From: Blattabacterium cuenoti
Lineage (GTDB): Bacteria; Bacteroidota; Bacteroidia; Flavobacteriales; Blattabacteriaceae
Reading direction: 5' to 3'
NCBI RefSeq assembly: GCF_014252375.1
Contig: NZ_CP059221.1
Span: 320,001 to 384,000 of the forward strand
Length of the DNA stretch: 64,000 nt
Shown here one piece after another: positions 49,823 through 60,520 of this stretch (its first letter is position 1; each line of letters starts with the position of its first letter). The notes under the pieces were generated by a model that was given only the letters and a program-made list of their open reading frames with translations, did no database searches and was not told the origin of the DNA. The translations under genes were made by a program, and so were the position numbers.

Positions 49823-50635
49823 TTAAAATTTAATTTTTTTATTTTGAAATTTATTTTCTTCATCAGAGCAAATATCTAGTTTATCATAAATATAACTAAA
49901 AGTAGATAGAAGACAAGGTTTATCGTCTACAATTGCTATATTATGTTCATAATGAGATGAATTCTTTTTATCTAAAGTAGTTATAGTCCATCCATCATTA
50001 TGAAATATTATATCTGATTTTCCTATATTTATCATAGGTTCAATTGATAATACAAATCCATTTTTTAATTCCAACCCTTTTCCTTTTTTACCAAAATTTG
50101 GAACTTGAGGATCTTCATGCATTTTTTTTCCTATTCCATGTCCAACTAAATCTTTTACTACAGAAAATCCATTTTTTTCTATAAATGACTGTATAGAATA
50201 TCCTATATCACCTATTTTATTACCGGAAATACATTTGGAAATTCCGATATAAAGAGATTTCTTAGAACAAGATAAAAAGTTTTTATTTTGTTTTGAAATT
50301 TCTCCAACTTCAAAAGTATATGCATGTTCTCCATAAAAACCATTCATATATACACCACAATCTACAGATAAAATATCTCCATCATGCAATAAATTTTTAT
50401 TTGGAATACCATGAACTACTTGATTATTTGGAGATACACATAATGTATTTTTATAATTATATAAACCTAAAAATGCAGGTATTCCTCCATTATCTATAAT
50501 GAAATTTTTTGCTAAATTATCTAAATAAATAGTATTTATTCCTGGTTTTATTTTTCCAGCTAACATACCTAATGTTTTAGATGCTAGAAAAGCACTTTTT
50601 TTTATTAATATTATTTCTTCAATAGTTTTTATCAA
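49823..50635 (-). CDS. map: Methionine aminopeptidase
   Basis: Removes N-terminal methionine from nascent proteins. The 270-aa type-I protein has metal ligands in [50 protein letters not shown] and [10 protein letters not shown]. About 30 residues follow the last ligand ([20 protein letters not shown]), longer than the E. coli enzyme. It lies 5 bp upstream of rpsL and is probably co-transcribed with the str operon. Confidence 0.95.
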   Translation of the reverse strand: MIKTIEEIILIKKSAFLASKTLGMLAGKIKPGINTIYLDNLAKNFIIDNGGIPAFLGLYNYKNTLCVSPNNQVVHGIPNKNLLHDGDILSVDCGVYMNGFYGEHAYTFEVGEISKQNKNFLSCSKKSLYIGISKCISGNKIGDIGYSIQSFIEKNGFSVVKDLVGHGIGKKMHEDPQVPNFGKKGKGLELKNGFVLSIEPMINIGKSDIIFHNDGWTITTLDKKNSSHYEHNIAIVDDKPCLLSTFSYIYDKLDICSDEENKFQNKKIKF

Positions 50636-50655
50636 AATATTTATAAAATTAATTA

Positions 50656-52185
50656 TTATTTAATAATTGAAAATCCATTCATATCGTTAGGAATAGGTAA
50701 TTTCATTAAAGTTAAAATCGTAGGAGCAACATCACATAATGAACAGTTTTCATTTAAAAGAATATTTTTTTTTATATTATTATCTAATAAAATAAATGGT
50801 ACTAGAGACTTACTATGTGATGTATTTGGGGTACCATCTTTATTTATCATATAATCTGCGTTTCCATGATCTCCTACAATAATAATTGTGTACATATTAT
50901 TTAATGCATAATTAGAACATATTTTTACACATATATCAACAACTTCACATGCTTTTATAGTTTTAATCATATTTCCTGTATGCCCAACCATATCAGGATT
51001 TGCAAAATTTAGACAAATAAAATCGAATTCCTTTTTTTTAATTTTTGGAATAATTTTTTTTACAATTTTTATAGCACTCATTTCAGGTTTTATATCGTAA
51101 GTTTCTACTTTTGGTGATGGACATAAAATTCTTAATTCTTTATCAAATGGTTTTTCTCTTCCTCCAGAAAAAAAGAAGGTAACGTGTGGATATTTTTCTG
51201 TTTCTGCTATACGAATTTGTGTCTTTCCTTCTTTTGATAAAATTTCTCCTAATGTATTAGGTAAATTTTTATGTTTAATAATTGTTAAAATATTTTTATA
51301 TTTTTCATTAAAAGAGGTCATAGTTATATAACTATAAAGACTAATTTTAGTATAATTTATTTTATGAAAATTGTTATTTGTTAATAATTCTGTTATCTGT
51401 CTTGATCTATCTGGACGAAAATTAAAACAGAAAACAATATCTCCATTTTTTATTTTCGATATTGGTTTACTATTTTTGTCTGTAATTATTAATGGAGGTA
51501 GAAATTCATCTGTTTTTTTTTTTTCATAAAAATTTTTTATAGAATATAAAATATTATTAGTATGAATACCCTTATAATTTGTCATAGCTTCATATGCTAT
51601 TTTTGTTCTATTCCATTTTAAATTCCTATCCATTGCATAAAATCTACCAATTACAGATGATAATTTACCAACATATTTTTTTGTTATAATTAGTAATTTT
51701 TTTATATGAGAAATACCACTATATGGAGACGTATCTCTTCCATCCATAAATGCATGAATAAAAATATTTTTTAAATTATTTTCATAAGATATTTTTAATA
51801 AATATAGTAAATGATTTATATGAGAATGAACTCCACCATCCGAAAGAAGTCCAATAAAATGAATTCTTTTTTCGCTAGAAAAATTTTTAAAAATATTATT
51901 TATCTTTTTTTTTAAAAATCCATTTTTTATATATATGTTAATTTTTTCTAAATTTTGAATTATTTTTCTTCCAGAACCTAAACTCATATGTCCAACCTCA
52001 GAATTTCCCATTTGCCCACTAGGTAATCCTACATGTATTCCTGATGCATTTAATTTACTAAATGGATAGTTTTTAATACAAAAATCTATAAATGGAGTAT
52101 TTGCTTTAGTTATAGCAGAAATATACTTATTATTAGTTGGAGTTATTCCCCATCCATCTACAATTATCAACATTATTTTTTTCAT
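50656..52185 (-). CDS. gpmI: 2,3-Bisphosphoglycerate-independent phosphoglycerate mutase
   Basis: Interconverts 3- and 2-phosphoglycerate using two Mn ions. The 509-aa protein of the alkaline phosphatase superfamily has the first Asp in IIVDGWG, the active-site serine in GNSEVGHMSLGSGR, HAFMDGRDTSP, FNFRPDRSRQIT, FANPDMVGHTGN and VGDHGNADYM. It lies in the translation array between tsf and map, which could link glycolytic and ribosomal gene expression. Confidence 0.97.
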   Translation of the reverse strand: MKKIMLIIVDGWGITPTNNKYISAITKANTPFIDFCIKNYPFSKLNASGIHVGLPSGQMGNSEVGHMSLGSGRKIIQNLEKINIYIKNGFLKKKINNIFKNFSSEKRIHFIGLLSDGGVHSHINHLLYLLKISYENNLKNIFIHAFMDGRDTSPYSGISHIKKLLIITKKYVGKLSSVIGRFYAMDRNLKWNRTKIAYEAMTNYKGIHTNNILYSIKNFYEKKKTDEFLPPLIITDKNSKPISKIKNGDIVFCFNFRPDRSRQITELLTNNNFHKINYTKISLYSYITMTSFNEKYKNILTIIKHKNLPNTLGEILSKEGKTQIRIAETEKYPHVTFFFSGGREKPFDKELRILCPSPKVETYDIKPEMSAIKIVKKIIPKIKKKEFDFICLNFANPDMVGHTGNMIKTIKACEVVDICVKICSNYALNNMYTIIIVGDHGNADYMINKDGTPNTSHSKSLVPFILLDNNIKKNILLNENCSLCDVAPTILTLMKLPIPNDMNGFSIIK

Positions 52186-52205
52186 AAAAAAATGAAATAA
52201 AATTA

Positions 52206-53024
52206 TTATATATTAATTCTCTTAAAAGATAAAATATTAAAATCTTTTTCAAATTTATTTATATATTCATTTACAGTTAAACTGTTATCTTTTATAAATT
52301 TTTGATTAATAAGTGTATTATCTAATATTAATTTTTTAATTTTTCCAATAATTATTTTTTCAATAATTTTAGTTTGTTTTTCTTTATTTTCATTTTCTAC
52401 TTGTTGTCTAATTATATTTTTTTCTTCTTTTAAAATATTTTTTGGAAAATCATTTTCTGATATAGATAATGGATTCATTGCTACAATATGCATTGCTATA
52501 TTTTTTGCTATATATTTTTCTATTTTTTTGGAAAACCCAACTAACGCAGCAATCTTATTATTATGAGTATAATTTATAACGTATGGAGCTTTTATTGTTT
52601 CAAATACACTTATTTTTATTTTTTCTTTAAAAATTACTATTTTATTTTTAATAAAATCATTTACAGTTTCTTCATTATTATATGAACTATTAAGAAAATC
52701 AATTTTATAATTATATGATACAGATTTTTTGGATAAATCATAAAGTAAATTTAAAAAATCTTTACTCTTAGAAAGAAAATCAGTTTCACAACTAATACCT
52801 AAAATAGTACCAAAAGTATCATCATTTTTTATATAAGATATTAATGCACCTTCATCTGTTTTGTTTTTACTAAAATTAATAGATATTTTTTTACCTTCTT
52901 TTTTTAAAAAAAAAATTGCTTTTTTTATATCTCCATTAGAATTTATTAATGCTTTTTTACATTCCATTATTCCTATTCCAGTAAATTTTCTTAATTCTTT
53001 AATTTTAGAAATTGATATTTTCAT
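52206..53024 (-). CDS. tsf: Elongation factor Ts
   Basis: Nucleotide exchange factor for EF-Tu. The 272-aa protein has the UBA-like N-terminus ISKIKELRKFTGIGIMECKK and ALINSNGDIKKAIFFLKKEG, the EF-Tu-contact GISCETDFLSKSKDFLN and HIVAMNPLSIS. The core is intact but C-terminal parts are diverged and lysine-rich. It follows rpsB by 6 bp, the standard pair. Confidence 0.96.
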   Translation of the reverse strand: MKISISKIKELRKFTGIGIMECKKALINSNGDIKKAIFFLKKEGKKISINFSKNKTDEGALISYIKNDDTFGTILGISCETDFLSKSKDFLNLLYDLSKKSVSYNYKIDFLNSSYNNEETVNDFIKNKIVIFKEKIKISVFETIKAPYVINYTHNNKIAALVGFSKKIEKYIAKNIAMHIVAMNPLSISENDFPKNILKEEKNIIRQQVENENKEKQTKIIEKIIIGKIKKLILDNTLINQKFIKDNSLTVNEYINKFEKDFNILSFKRINI

Positions 53025-53030
53025 TTTTTA

Positions 53031-53717
53031 TTATTTTTTTTTATCAGTACTTTTTTTTATATATTCTGTTATAAATTTTAATATTATATCTATAGATTTA
53101 GAAGAATCATCATTTGATGGTATAGGATAATTAATATCATTAGGATTAGTGTTTGTATCTACCATAGCAAATATTGGTATTCTTAATTTTTTTGCTTCTG
53201 TTAATGCTATTTTTTCTTCATTTGGATCAACAATAAATATTCCACTTGGAATATTATTCATATCAGAGATGGTACCTAAGTTTTTATATAATTTATTATA
53301 TAATCTATCAATTAATAACCTTTCTTTTTTAGATAACGTATTAAAAGTTCCATTTTTTTTCATCCTTTCAATACTATTCATTTTTTTTATTGATTTACGA
53401 ATAGTACTGAAATTTGTTAGTAATCCTCCTAGCCATCTTTCTGTAACACATGGCATTTTTATTTTTTTTGCATAAAAAAATATTTTTTCTTTAGCTTGAG
53501 GTTTAGTTCCAACAAATAATACTTTCTTTCCTAAACTTATTATTTTGTTTATTCCATTACATGCTTCTTTTAATTTTAATATTGTCTTTGATAAATCTAT
53601 TATATGTATTCCTCCTCTTTTCATAAAAATAAAAGAACGCATATTAGGATTCCATTTTCTAGTAATATGACCAAAATGAACCCCTGATTTTAATAAATCT
53701 TGAGTATTTATTTCCAT
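53031..53717 (-). CDS. rpsB: 30S ribosomal protein S2
   Basis: A 228-aa protein at the back of the 30S near the mRNA exit. It has LLKSGVHFGHITRKWNPNMR, IIDLSKTILKLKEACNGINK, VTERWLGGLLTNFSTIR and PIFAMVDTNTNPNDINYPIP. The C-terminus is shorter than in many flavobacteria. Confidence 0.97.
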   Translation of the reverse strand: MEINTQDLLKSGVHFGHITRKWNPNMRSFIFMKRGGIHIIDLSKTILKLKEACNGINKIISLGKKVLFVGTKPQAKEKIFFYAKKIKMPCVTERWLGGLLTNFSTIRKSIKKMNSIERMKKNGTFNTLSKKERLLIDRLYNKLYKNLGTISDMNNIPSGIFIVDPNEEKIALTEAKKLRIPIFAMVDTNTNPNDINYPIPSNDDSSKSIDIILKFITEYIKKSTDKKK

Positions 53718-53722
53718 AATTA

Positions 53723-54106
53723 TTAACGTTTTGAAAATTGATATTTTTTTCTTGCTTTTTTTTGTCCAAATTTTTTTCTTTCTACTTCTCTAGAATCACG
53801 TGTAAGTAATCCTTCATTTTTTAATATGCTTCTATTTTTTGAATTTATATTGCACATTGCACGAGAAATAGCTAATCTTATAGCCTCTATTTGCCCATTC
53901 ACTCCTCCTCCTGATACTCTTATTAGTATATTAAATTTATTATCTATATTTAATAATTTTATAGGATAAAATATTTTATATATTATATATTTTGGAAAAT
54001 AACATTCCAATTTTTTAGAATTAACAGTAATTAATCCATTTCCATCTGTATTAAGATAAATTCTTGCAGTAGATCTTTTTCTTCTTCCTATTGTATGATA
54101 TACCAT
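53723..54106 (-). CDS. rpsI: 30S ribosomal protein S9
   Basis: A 127-aa protein whose C-terminal tail touches P-site tRNA. It contains HTIGRRKRSTARIYLNTDGN, IRVSGGGVNGQIEAIRLAIS and the terminal DSREVERKKFGQKKARKKYQ followed by FSKR. It follows rplM by 12 bp, the universal pair. Confidence 0.97.
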   Translation of the reverse strand: MVYHTIGRRKRSTARIYLNTDGNGLITVNSKKLECYFPKYIIYKIFYPIKLLNIDNKFNILIRVSGGGVNGQIEAIRLAISRAMCNINSKNRSILKNEGLLTRDSREVERKKFGQKKARKKYQFSKR

Positions 54107-54118
54107 TTTAAGTTTTAT

Positions 54119-54574
54119 TTAATAATCTAACAAATTTATTTTAGTAGGATTTTGAGCATTATGATTATGTTTTTCATTATGATATACATAAAGATTTTTT
54201 TTAAATATTTTTCTTGATAAACGGTTTTTTGGTAACATTCTTTTTACTGATTTATATATTAAAATTCTTGAATCTTTATTAAATAAATCTTTAGCAAAAA
54301 TTATTTTTTTTCCTCCTGGATAACCAGTGTAACTAACATATTCTTTATTATTCCATTTATTTCCACTAAACTTTATTTTATTGGAATTAATAACTATTAC
54401 ATAATCACCGCAATCTATGTGTGGAGAAAAATAAGACTTATGTTTTCCCATAATAATACAAGCTATTTTTGATGATAATCTACCTAAAATTTGATCAGAT
54501 GCATCTATAAGTACCCATGATTTTTTTATAAATTTTTTTTTTACTGAAATTGTTTTAAAACTTAATGAATCCAT
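54119..54574 (-). CDS. rplM: 50S ribosomal protein L13
   Basis: A 151-aa early-assembly protein and the first gene of the 39-gene minus-strand array. It has SWVLIDASDQILGRLSSKIA, KHKSYFSPHIDCGDYVIVIN and KRMLPKNRLSRKIFKKNLYV. It is divergent from dnaK; the promoter for the array head should lie in 54575-54700. Confidence 0.97.
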   Translation of the reverse strand: MDSLSFKTISVKKKFIKKSWVLIDASDQILGRLSSKIACIIMGKHKSYFSPHIDCGDYVIVINSNKIKFSGNKWNNKEYVSYTGYPGGKKIIFAKDLFNKDSRILIYKSVKRMLPKNRLSRKIFKKNLYVYHNEKHNHNAQNPTKINLLDY

Positions 54575-54623
54575 AAAATTTTTGTGTATAATATAACAAT
54601 CTTTTTAAATATAATTTTTTTTT

Positions 54624-54638
54624 ATGACAAAAAGTCAT
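54624..54638. promoter_or_regulatory. Small hairpin in the rplM-dnaK intergenic region
   Basis: ATGAC-AAAAA-GTCAT, flanked by a T-run on both sides of the plus strand. It lies 50 bp from the rplM start and 113 bp from dnaK. On the plus strand it has terminator form (stem plus T-tract), yet no plus-strand gene precedes it. It may block upstream transcription into dnaK or be an operator. Confidence 0.3.
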
Positions 54639-54699
54639 TTTTTTAATTGATTTTTATTGTCATATATTTTAATTTATTTATATATATACGGTTTTATTT

Positions 54700-54716
54700 T
54701 CATTATGGCATAATGA
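54700..54716. promoter_or_regulatory. Perfect 17-bp dyad upstream of dnaK
   Basis: TCATTATG-G-CATAATGA is a perfect palindrome with 8-bp arms, ending 35 bp before the dnaK ATG. A second, overlapping dyad ATGATT-GATGA-AATCAT occupies 54713-54729. It does not resemble the CIRCE element of HrcA. The position fits an operator around the dnaK promoter or the 5' UTR; the regulator is unknown. Confidence 0.4.
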
Positions 54717-54751
54717 TTGATGAAATCATAATAATATGAAAAAATATAAAA

Positions 54752-56650
54752 ATGAGTAAAATTATAGGTATAGATTTAGGAACTACTAACTCTTGTGTAG
54801 CTGTAATGGAAGTTAATGATCCTAATGTTATTCAAAATTCTGAAGGAAAAAGGACTACCCCATCTGTTGTAGCCTTTGTAAAAGGAGGTGAAAGAAAAAT
54901 AGGAGATCCAGCAAAAAGACAAGCTGTAACTAATCCTAAAAAAACTATTTTTTCTATCAAAAGATTTATGGGGAGAACATATTCAGAGATATCAGAAGAA
55001 TTAAAACATATTCCTTATAAAGTAATAAAAGGTGGAAATAATACACCTCGTGTTAGCATAGATAATAGATTATATGCTCCACAAGAAATTTCTGCAATGA
55101 TTTTACAAAAAATGAAAAAAACTGCAGAAGATTATTTAGGACATGAAATAAAAAAAGCAGTAATAACTGTACCAGCTTATTTTAATGATGCACAAAGACA
55201 AGCGACAAAAGAGTCTGGAGAAATAGCTGGACTTCAAGTAGAAAGAATAATAAATGAACCTACTGCAGCAGCCCTAGCTTATGGATTAGATAAAAATAAT
55301 CAAAATAAAAAAATTGTAGTATACGATTTAGGAGGTGGAACATTTGATGTTTCTATTTTAGAATTAGGAGATGGTGTGTTTGAAGTACTTTCTACTAATG
55401 GTGATACTCATTTAGGTGGAGATAATTTTGATCAAGTAATCATAGATTATTTTGCAGATACTTTTAAATCTAAAGAAGGATTGGATTTAAGAAAAGATCC
55501 AATGGCATTACAACGTTTAAAAGAAGCGTCTGAAAAAGCAAAAATAGAATTATCTTCATCTAATCATACAGAAATTAATTTACCTTATATAACTGCAACT
55601 GAATCTGGTCCAAAACATTTGGTTATAACTTTAACAAGATCCAAATTTGAACAACTTTCTGACTCTTTAATTAAAAGATCAATAAATCCATGTTCTAAAG
55701 CCTTAAAAGATGCTAATTTAACTACTAAAGACATTAATGAAGTTATTTTAGTAGGAGGATCAACTCGTATACCAAAAGTTCAAAAAGAAGTAGAAAAATT
55801 TTTTAATATCAAACCATCAAAAGGTGTTAATCCAGATGAAGTAGTTGCTATAGGAGCTGCTATACAAGGTGGAGTATTAACAGGAGATGTACAGGATGTA
55901 TTACTATTAGATGTAACACCATTATCCTTAGGAATAGAAACTTTAGGTGGAGTGTTTACTAAATTGATTGATTCTAATACTACTATACCAACTAAAAAAT
56001 CAGAGGTATTTTCAACAGCATCAGATAATCAACCAGCAGTAACTATACGAGTTGGACAAGGAGAAAGATCAATGTTTAAAGATAATAAAGAAATAGGAAG
56101 ATTTGATCTAGTAGATATACCTCCATCACCTAGAGGTGTTCCCCAAATAGAAGTAACATTTGATATAGATGCGAATGGAATATTAAATGTTTCAGCTAAA
56201 AATAAAGGAACTGGAAAAGAACAATCTATAAGAATAGAAACATCTTCAGGATTGAATCAAGATGAAATTAAAAGAATGAAAAAAGAAGCTAAAGAAAACG
56301 CTAAAAGCGATGAAACTATTAAGAAAAAAATAGAAAAATTAAATTTAATAGATAATCAAATTTTTCAATTTGAAAAACAATTAAAAGATAATGGTGAAAA
56401 ATTATCAGAAAATAGTAGAAAAAATATAGAAAATACTTTAAAAGAATTAAAAGAATTTTATCAAAAAAAAGATTTAGATTCTGTTGATAATTGTATAAAA
56501 AAACTTAATGAACTATGGAGTAAATCGTTACAAAATATTCATAGTAATAGTAATAACAATAAAGAAAAAAATAATAAATCTTCTAATAAAAAAAATAATA
56601 AAAAAAACGGAAATAACGTACAAGATGTTGATTACGAAGAAGTAAAATAA
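54752..56650 (+). CDS. dnaK: Chaperone protein DnaK (Hsp70)
   Basis: ATP-driven chaperone. The 632-aa protein has the ATPase signatures [33 protein letters not shown] and [17 protein letters not shown], the linker [15 protein letters not shown], the substrate-binding domain, and a low-complexity N/K-rich stretch before the terminal DYEEVK. This GC-richer, highly conserved gene stands alone on the plus strand; dnaJ and grpE are not adjacent. In intracellular symbionts such chaperones are typically highly expressed. Confidence 0.99.
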   Translation: MSKIIGIDLGTTNSCVAVMEVNDPNVIQNSEGKRTTPSVVAFVKGGERKIGDPAKRQAVTNPKKTIFSIKRFMGRTYSEISEELKHIPYKVIKGGNNTPRVSIDNRLYAPQEISAMILQKMKKTAEDYLGHEIKKAVITVPAYFNDAQRQATKESGEIAGLQVERIINEPTAAALAYGLDKNNQNKKIVVYDLGGGTFDVSILELGDGVFEVLSTNGDTHLGGDNFDQVIIDYFADTFKSKEGLDLRKDPMALQRLKEASEKAKIELSSSNHTEINLPYITATESGPKHLVITLTRSKFEQLSDSLIKRSINPCSKALKDANLTTKDINEVILVGGSTRIPKVQKEVEKFFNIKPSKGVNPDEVVAIGAAIQGGVLTGDVQDVLLLDVTPLSLGIETLGGVFTKLIDSNTTIPTKKSEVFSTASDNQPAVTIRVGQGERSMFKDNKEIGRFDLVDIPPSPRGVPQIEVTFDIDANGILNVSAKNKGTGKEQSIRIETSSGLNQDEIKRMKKEAKENAKSDETIKKKIEKLNLIDNQIFQFEKQLKDNGEKLSENSRKNIENTLKELKEFYQKKDLDSVDNCIKKLNELWSKSLQNIHSNSNNNKEKNNKSSNKKNNKKNGNNVQDVDYEEVK

Positions 56651-56668
56651 AAAATAATTAGGGAGTTT

Positions 56669-57337
56669 TTATTTTGGAAGGATAGATATATCAGTAATTC
56701 CTCCTATAACTTTTTCTCCCTTTTTTATTAATATTTTAGAATTTATAGGAATAAAAATATCAACTCTGGATCCAAACTTAATAAATCCAAGATCATCTCT
56801 TTTTTTTACTATAAATTTTTCTTTTGCATAACAAACAATACGACGTGCAATAAATCCAGCTATTTGACGTAATAATATTTTATTTTTATTTTCTGTTTTT
56901 ATTACTACAGTAGTATGTTCATTTTTAAATGAAGATTTTTTTAACCAAGCAATTAAATGTTTTCCAGGATAATATTTTGAATATATAATTTGTCCTGAAA
57001 CTGGGTATCTATTAACATGAACATTAAATGGAGATATAAAAATAGATATTTTTATACATTTTTTTTTTAAATATTCATTTTCAAAAACTTTTTCTATCAT
57101 TAATATTTTTCCGTCAGCAGGAGAAACTACAAAATTCCTTTTTTTAATTTCGTTAGAAAAATTTGTTTTGATTTTTGGATTCCTAAAAAAGAATATTAAA
57201 AATGAATAAATAATAAGTGATAAAAATGAAATTGCAATACAAATTTTTTTTGGTAAAAAAATAAAAATTAATATTATAATTAATAACAATAAAATTATTG
57301 TATATATTAAAAATAATTTCCCTTCTTTATGTATCAT
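56669..57337 (-). CDS. psd: Phosphatidylserine decarboxylase proenzyme
   Basis: Makes phosphatidylethanolamine from phosphatidylserine. The 222-aa protein belongs to the short Psd type. Two hydrophobic N-terminal segments are followed by FVVSPADGKILMIEKVF, SPFNVHVNRYPVSG and the self-cleavage site in FGSRVD, where the serine becomes the pyruvoyl group. It follows cdsA by 4 bp; CDP-diacylglycerol from CdsA feeds this branch, with pssA outside the window. Confidence 0.94.
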   Translation of the reverse strand: MIHKEGKLFLIYTIILLLLIIILIFIFLPKKICIAISFLSLIIYSFLIFFFRNPKIKTNFSNEIKKRNFVVSPADGKILMIEKVFENEYLKKKCIKISIFISPFNVHVNRYPVSGQIIYSKYYPGKHLIAWLKKSSFKNEHTTVVIKTENKNKILLRQIAGFIARRIVCYAKEKFIVKKRDDLGFIKFGSRVDIFIPINSKILIKKGEKVIGGITDISILPK

Positions 57338-57341
57338 ATTT

Positions 57342-58151
57342 TTAAAATATATAAAAAATAAATAATATCATAAATATTATTGGGATAACAAAAATAAAAC
57401 TATCTAATCTATCTAAAAACCCCCCATGTCCTGGAAACCAAATACTAGAATTCTTTACACCATAAGATCTTTTAATAGTTGATTCAATAAGATCTCCTAT
57501 AGATCCAAATATTGATACTATTAATGAAAAAAATAACCAATATTTATCTTTCCATATTTTATATAGAAAAATACCTATTAATATGCAAAACAATAATCCA
57601 CCAATATATCCTTCTATAGATTTTTTAGGAGATATAGATATGGCTATTTTATTTTTTCCCCATTTTCTTCCTATTAAATAGGATAATGAATCATTTACCC
57701 ATATTAAAATAAATATTCCCAACATTATTCTTTTACCATATAATGAATATATATAATATGATATAAAAAAAGGAACTACAATATAAGTTAAGCCAAATAA
57801 AATATTACTAATTTTAGTAAATTTTTTTTTATGATTATATTTATTAAATAATTGAATAATGGAAAAAAATAAAAAATATGAAAAAAAAATTATCATATAT
57901 AGAATTAATCCGTTTTTAAAAAAAAAAATATCTAATAAAATAGATATAAAAAATAACAAAAATATTAGTTTATTTAAAAAAATATCAGTTTCCGATATAA
58001 TTAAAAATTCAAGAAAACAAATAAAAGAAAATAACATCATGACAATTCTAAATAATTTTTCTCCTTTTTCAATAGAAAAAATAATTATTATAACATGAAT
58101 TAAACCAGAAAAAATTCTTATTAAAAAATCTATATATTTTTTTTTTATCAT
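57342..58151 (-). CDS. cdsA: Phosphatidate cytidylyltransferase
   Basis: Integral membrane enzyme that makes CDP-diacylglycerol from phosphatidate and CTP. The 269-aa protein has eight or so hydrophobic segments and the C-terminal signature SIFGSIGDLIESTIKRSYGV, then FPGHGGFLDRLDSF, with WVNDSLSYLIGRKWGKNK earlier. It lies between ftsH and psd. Confidence 0.93.
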   Translation of the reverse strand: MIKKKYIDFLIRIFSGLIHVIIIIFSIEKGEKLFRIVMMLFSFICFLEFLIISETDIFLNKLIFLLFFISILLDIFFFKNGLILYMIIFFSYFLFFSIIQLFNKYNHKKKFTKISNILFGLTYIVVPFFISYYIYSLYGKRIMLGIFILIWVNDSLSYLIGRKWGKNKIAISISPKKSIEGYIGGLLFCILIGIFLYKIWKDKYWLFFSLIVSIFGSIGDLIESTIKRSYGVKNSSIWFPGHGGFLDRLDSFIFVIPIIFMILFIFYIF

Positions 58152-58165
58152 AAAAAAAATTTTTG

Positions 58166-60109
58166 TTAGGAAACAGAAACATTTTTTTCTTTTAATAATT
58201 CTTCTATTTCATCAGGAAATGGTCTATTTCCAAATATTTTTTTTAAATCTTCTCTAAATAGAACTTCTTTTTTCAAAAGTTCATTTGCTAACATATCTAA
58301 TTTTTTTTCATTATTTTTCAATATTTTTTTTGCTCTTTTATATTGTTCTGTAATAATTTTAGATATTTCTTCATCTATAATTTGGGCTGTTTTTTCACTA
58401 TAAGGTTTTGAAAAATTAAATTCATTTTGTCCTGTAGAATCATAATAAGAAATATTTCCAATTTTTTCATTTAATCCAAAAATAGCAACCATAGATTGCG
58501 CTTGTTTTGTTACTCTTTCTAAATCATTCAAGGCTCCAGTTGAAATAGAATTAAAAGCAATTTCTTCTGCTGATCTTCCAGCCAATAAAGAACATATTTC
58601 ATCTTTCATTTGTTCAGGAGTAGTTAATTGACGTTCCTCAGGTAAATACCATGCTGATCCCAAAGATTTACCTCTAGGTATTATAGTTACCTTAACTAAT
58701 GAAGCAGCATGTTCTAATAACCAACTTATTATAGCATGACCAGCTTCATGATAAGCAATTCTTTTTCTTTCATTAGGTTTAATTATTTTATTTTTCTTTT
58801 CTAATCCACCTATTATACGATCTATTGCTTCTAAAAAATCTTTATTAACTATTGATTCTCCATTTTTTCTAGCTGCAATTAAAGCTGATTCATTACAAAC
58901 ATTTGCTATATCAGCCCCACTAAATCCAGGGGTTTGTCTAGCTAAAAAATCTATATCTACATTTTTAGATAAAACTAATTTTTTTAAATGAACATTAAAT
59001 ATTTCTTTTCTTTCGTTCAATTCTGGAGGATCAACTATAATAGTTCTATCAAAACGTCCAGGTCTTAATAATGCTTTATCTAAAATATCAGATCTATTAG
59101 TAGCAGCTAATACAATTACATTAGTATTAGTTCCAAATCCATCCATTTCAGTTAGCAATTGATTTAATGTATTTTCTCTTTCGTCATTTGATCCTGCGAT
59201 ACTACTTTTACCTCTAGCCCTACCTATAGCATCTATTTCATCTATAAATATTATACATGGAGATTTTTCTTTTGCTTTATCAAATAAATCTCTTACTCTA
59301 GAGGCTCCAACACCAACAAACATTTCAACAAAATCTGATCCTGATAAAGAAAAAAATGGAACTTTAGCTTCACCTGCTACTGCTTTTGCTAATAAAGTTT
59401 TTCCTGTTCCTGGAGGCCCAATCAATAAAGCCCCTTTTGGTATTTTACCACCTAATTTTGTATACTTGTTTGGATTTTTTAAAAACTCTACTATTTCTTC
59501 AACTTCTTCTTTAGCACCTTCTAATCCTGCTACATCTTTAAATGTAGTTTTTATATCATCATTTTCATCGAATAATCTTGCTTTAGATTTTCCAATATTA
59601 AATATTTGTCCTCCAGGTCCTCCACCAGTAGTACTTATTCTTCTAAACAAAAAAATCCAAAATAGTATTAATAGTATAAAAAATATTCCGTAATCAAAAA
59701 AAAATTTTGTAATAGTATAATCTTGTTGATTTTTAAAATCAATTATAGTATCTAAATTATATAGTTTTTTATATTTTTCAAATTTATTTTGAAATAATTG
59801 TAAATCTCCTATCTCAAATTCATATTGTAATTGATTTTGTTGTATAATAAATCCTTTTTCATTACTTATATTATTATCAATTGAATTACTGTATTTATTT
59901 TTATTTTTTTTTAAATATACATGTACAATTTCTTTATGTTTTACAATAATTTTTTCTATCTTTCCTTTTGAAAGGATGTTAAAAAAAATATCTTGATTTA
60001 TTTTTTTTGGATTAGAAAAAGAAGATTTTAAAAAAAATATTCCCAAAAATATAATAAATATTGCAATATAAATCCAGAAAAAATTATTTCTATTTTTTTT
60101 ATTTATCAT
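58166..60109 (-). CDS. ftsH: ATP-dependent zinc metalloprotease FtsH
   Basis: Membrane AAA+ protease for quality control. The 647-aa protein has two N-terminal membrane segments (about 10-28 and 135-152), an AAA domain with Walker [19 protein letters not shown] and Walker [14 protein letters not shown], the SRH region, and the zinc site HEAGH. It is in normal flavobacterial order rsfS-ftsH-cdsA-psd. Confidence 0.98.
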   Translation of the reverse strand: MINKKNRNNFFWIYIAIFIIFLGIFFLKSSFSNPKKINQDIFFNILSKGKIEKIIVKHKEIVHVYLKKNKNKYSNSIDNNISNEKGFIIQQNQLQYEFEIGDLQLFQNKFEKYKKLYNLDTIIDFKNQQDYTITKFFFDYGIFFILLILFWIFLFRRISTTGGGPGGQIFNIGKSKARLFDENDDIKTTFKDVAGLEGAKEEVEEIVEFLKNPNKYTKLGGKIPKGALLIGPPGTGKTLLAKAVAGEAKVPFFSLSGSDFVEMFVGVGASRVRDLFDKAKEKSPCIIFIDEIDAIGRARGKSSIAGSNDERENTLNQLLTEMDGFGTNTNVIVLAATNRSDILDKALLRPGRFDRTIIVDPPELNERKEIFNVHLKKLVLSKNVDIDFLARQTPGFSGADIANVCNESALIAARKNGESIVNKDFLEAIDRIIGGLEKKNKIIKPNERKRIAYHEAGHAIISWLLEHAASLVKVTIIPRGKSLGSAWYLPEERQLTTPEQMKDEICSLLAGRSAEEIAFNSISTGALNDLERVTKQAQSMVAIFGLNEKIGNISYYDSTGQNEFNFSKPYSEKTAQIIDEEISKIITEQYKRAKKILKNNEKKLDMLANELLKKEVLFREDLKKIFGNRPFPDEIEELLKEKNVSVS

Positions 60110-60143
60110 ACTACAAATTTCTCCATTTTAAAATTTAATATAA

Positions 60144-60512
60144 TTATTTTTTTACAATATATTTACTACTCTTCCAAAGATTTTCTATATCATAATAGAA
60201 CCTTTTCTCTTCAATAAAAATATGTACAACTACAGTAACATAATCAACTAATATCCATTCTTTATTTTTTAATCCTTCTATATGCCAAGGTTTAATTTTT
60301 AATTCATTTTTTGTAACTCTTTCTACAGATTTATAAATTGCATCTACTTGATTTTTAGAATTTCCATTACAAATTATAAAATAATCACATATAAAATTAT
60401 TTTTACATTTTAAATTAATAATAGAAACATTTTCTCCTTTAACTAACTGAATTCCTTTTATAATTTTTTCTAATAACAAAATAAAAAATTTAAAATAAAA
60501 AACGTAAAACAA
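60144..60512 (-). CDS. rsfS: Ribosomal silencing factor RsfS
   Basis: RsfS binds L14 and blocks subunit joining in slow growth. The 122-aa protein contains KGIQLVKGENVSIINLKCKN, CDYFIICNGNSKNQVDAIY, PWHIEGLKNKEWILVDYVTV and VVHIFIEEKRFYYDIENLW. The first ~12 residues (MFYVFYFKFFIL) are probably poorly conserved; no better start exists. Divergent from birA with 8 bp between starts. Confidence 0.92.
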   Translation of the reverse strand: MFYVFYFKFFILLLEKIIKGIQLVKGENVSIINLKCKNNFICDYFIICNGNSKNQVDAIYKSVERVTKNELKIKPWHIEGLKNKEWILVDYVTVVVHIFIEEKRFYYDIENLWKSSKYIVKK

Positions 60513-60520
60513 ATTTAATA

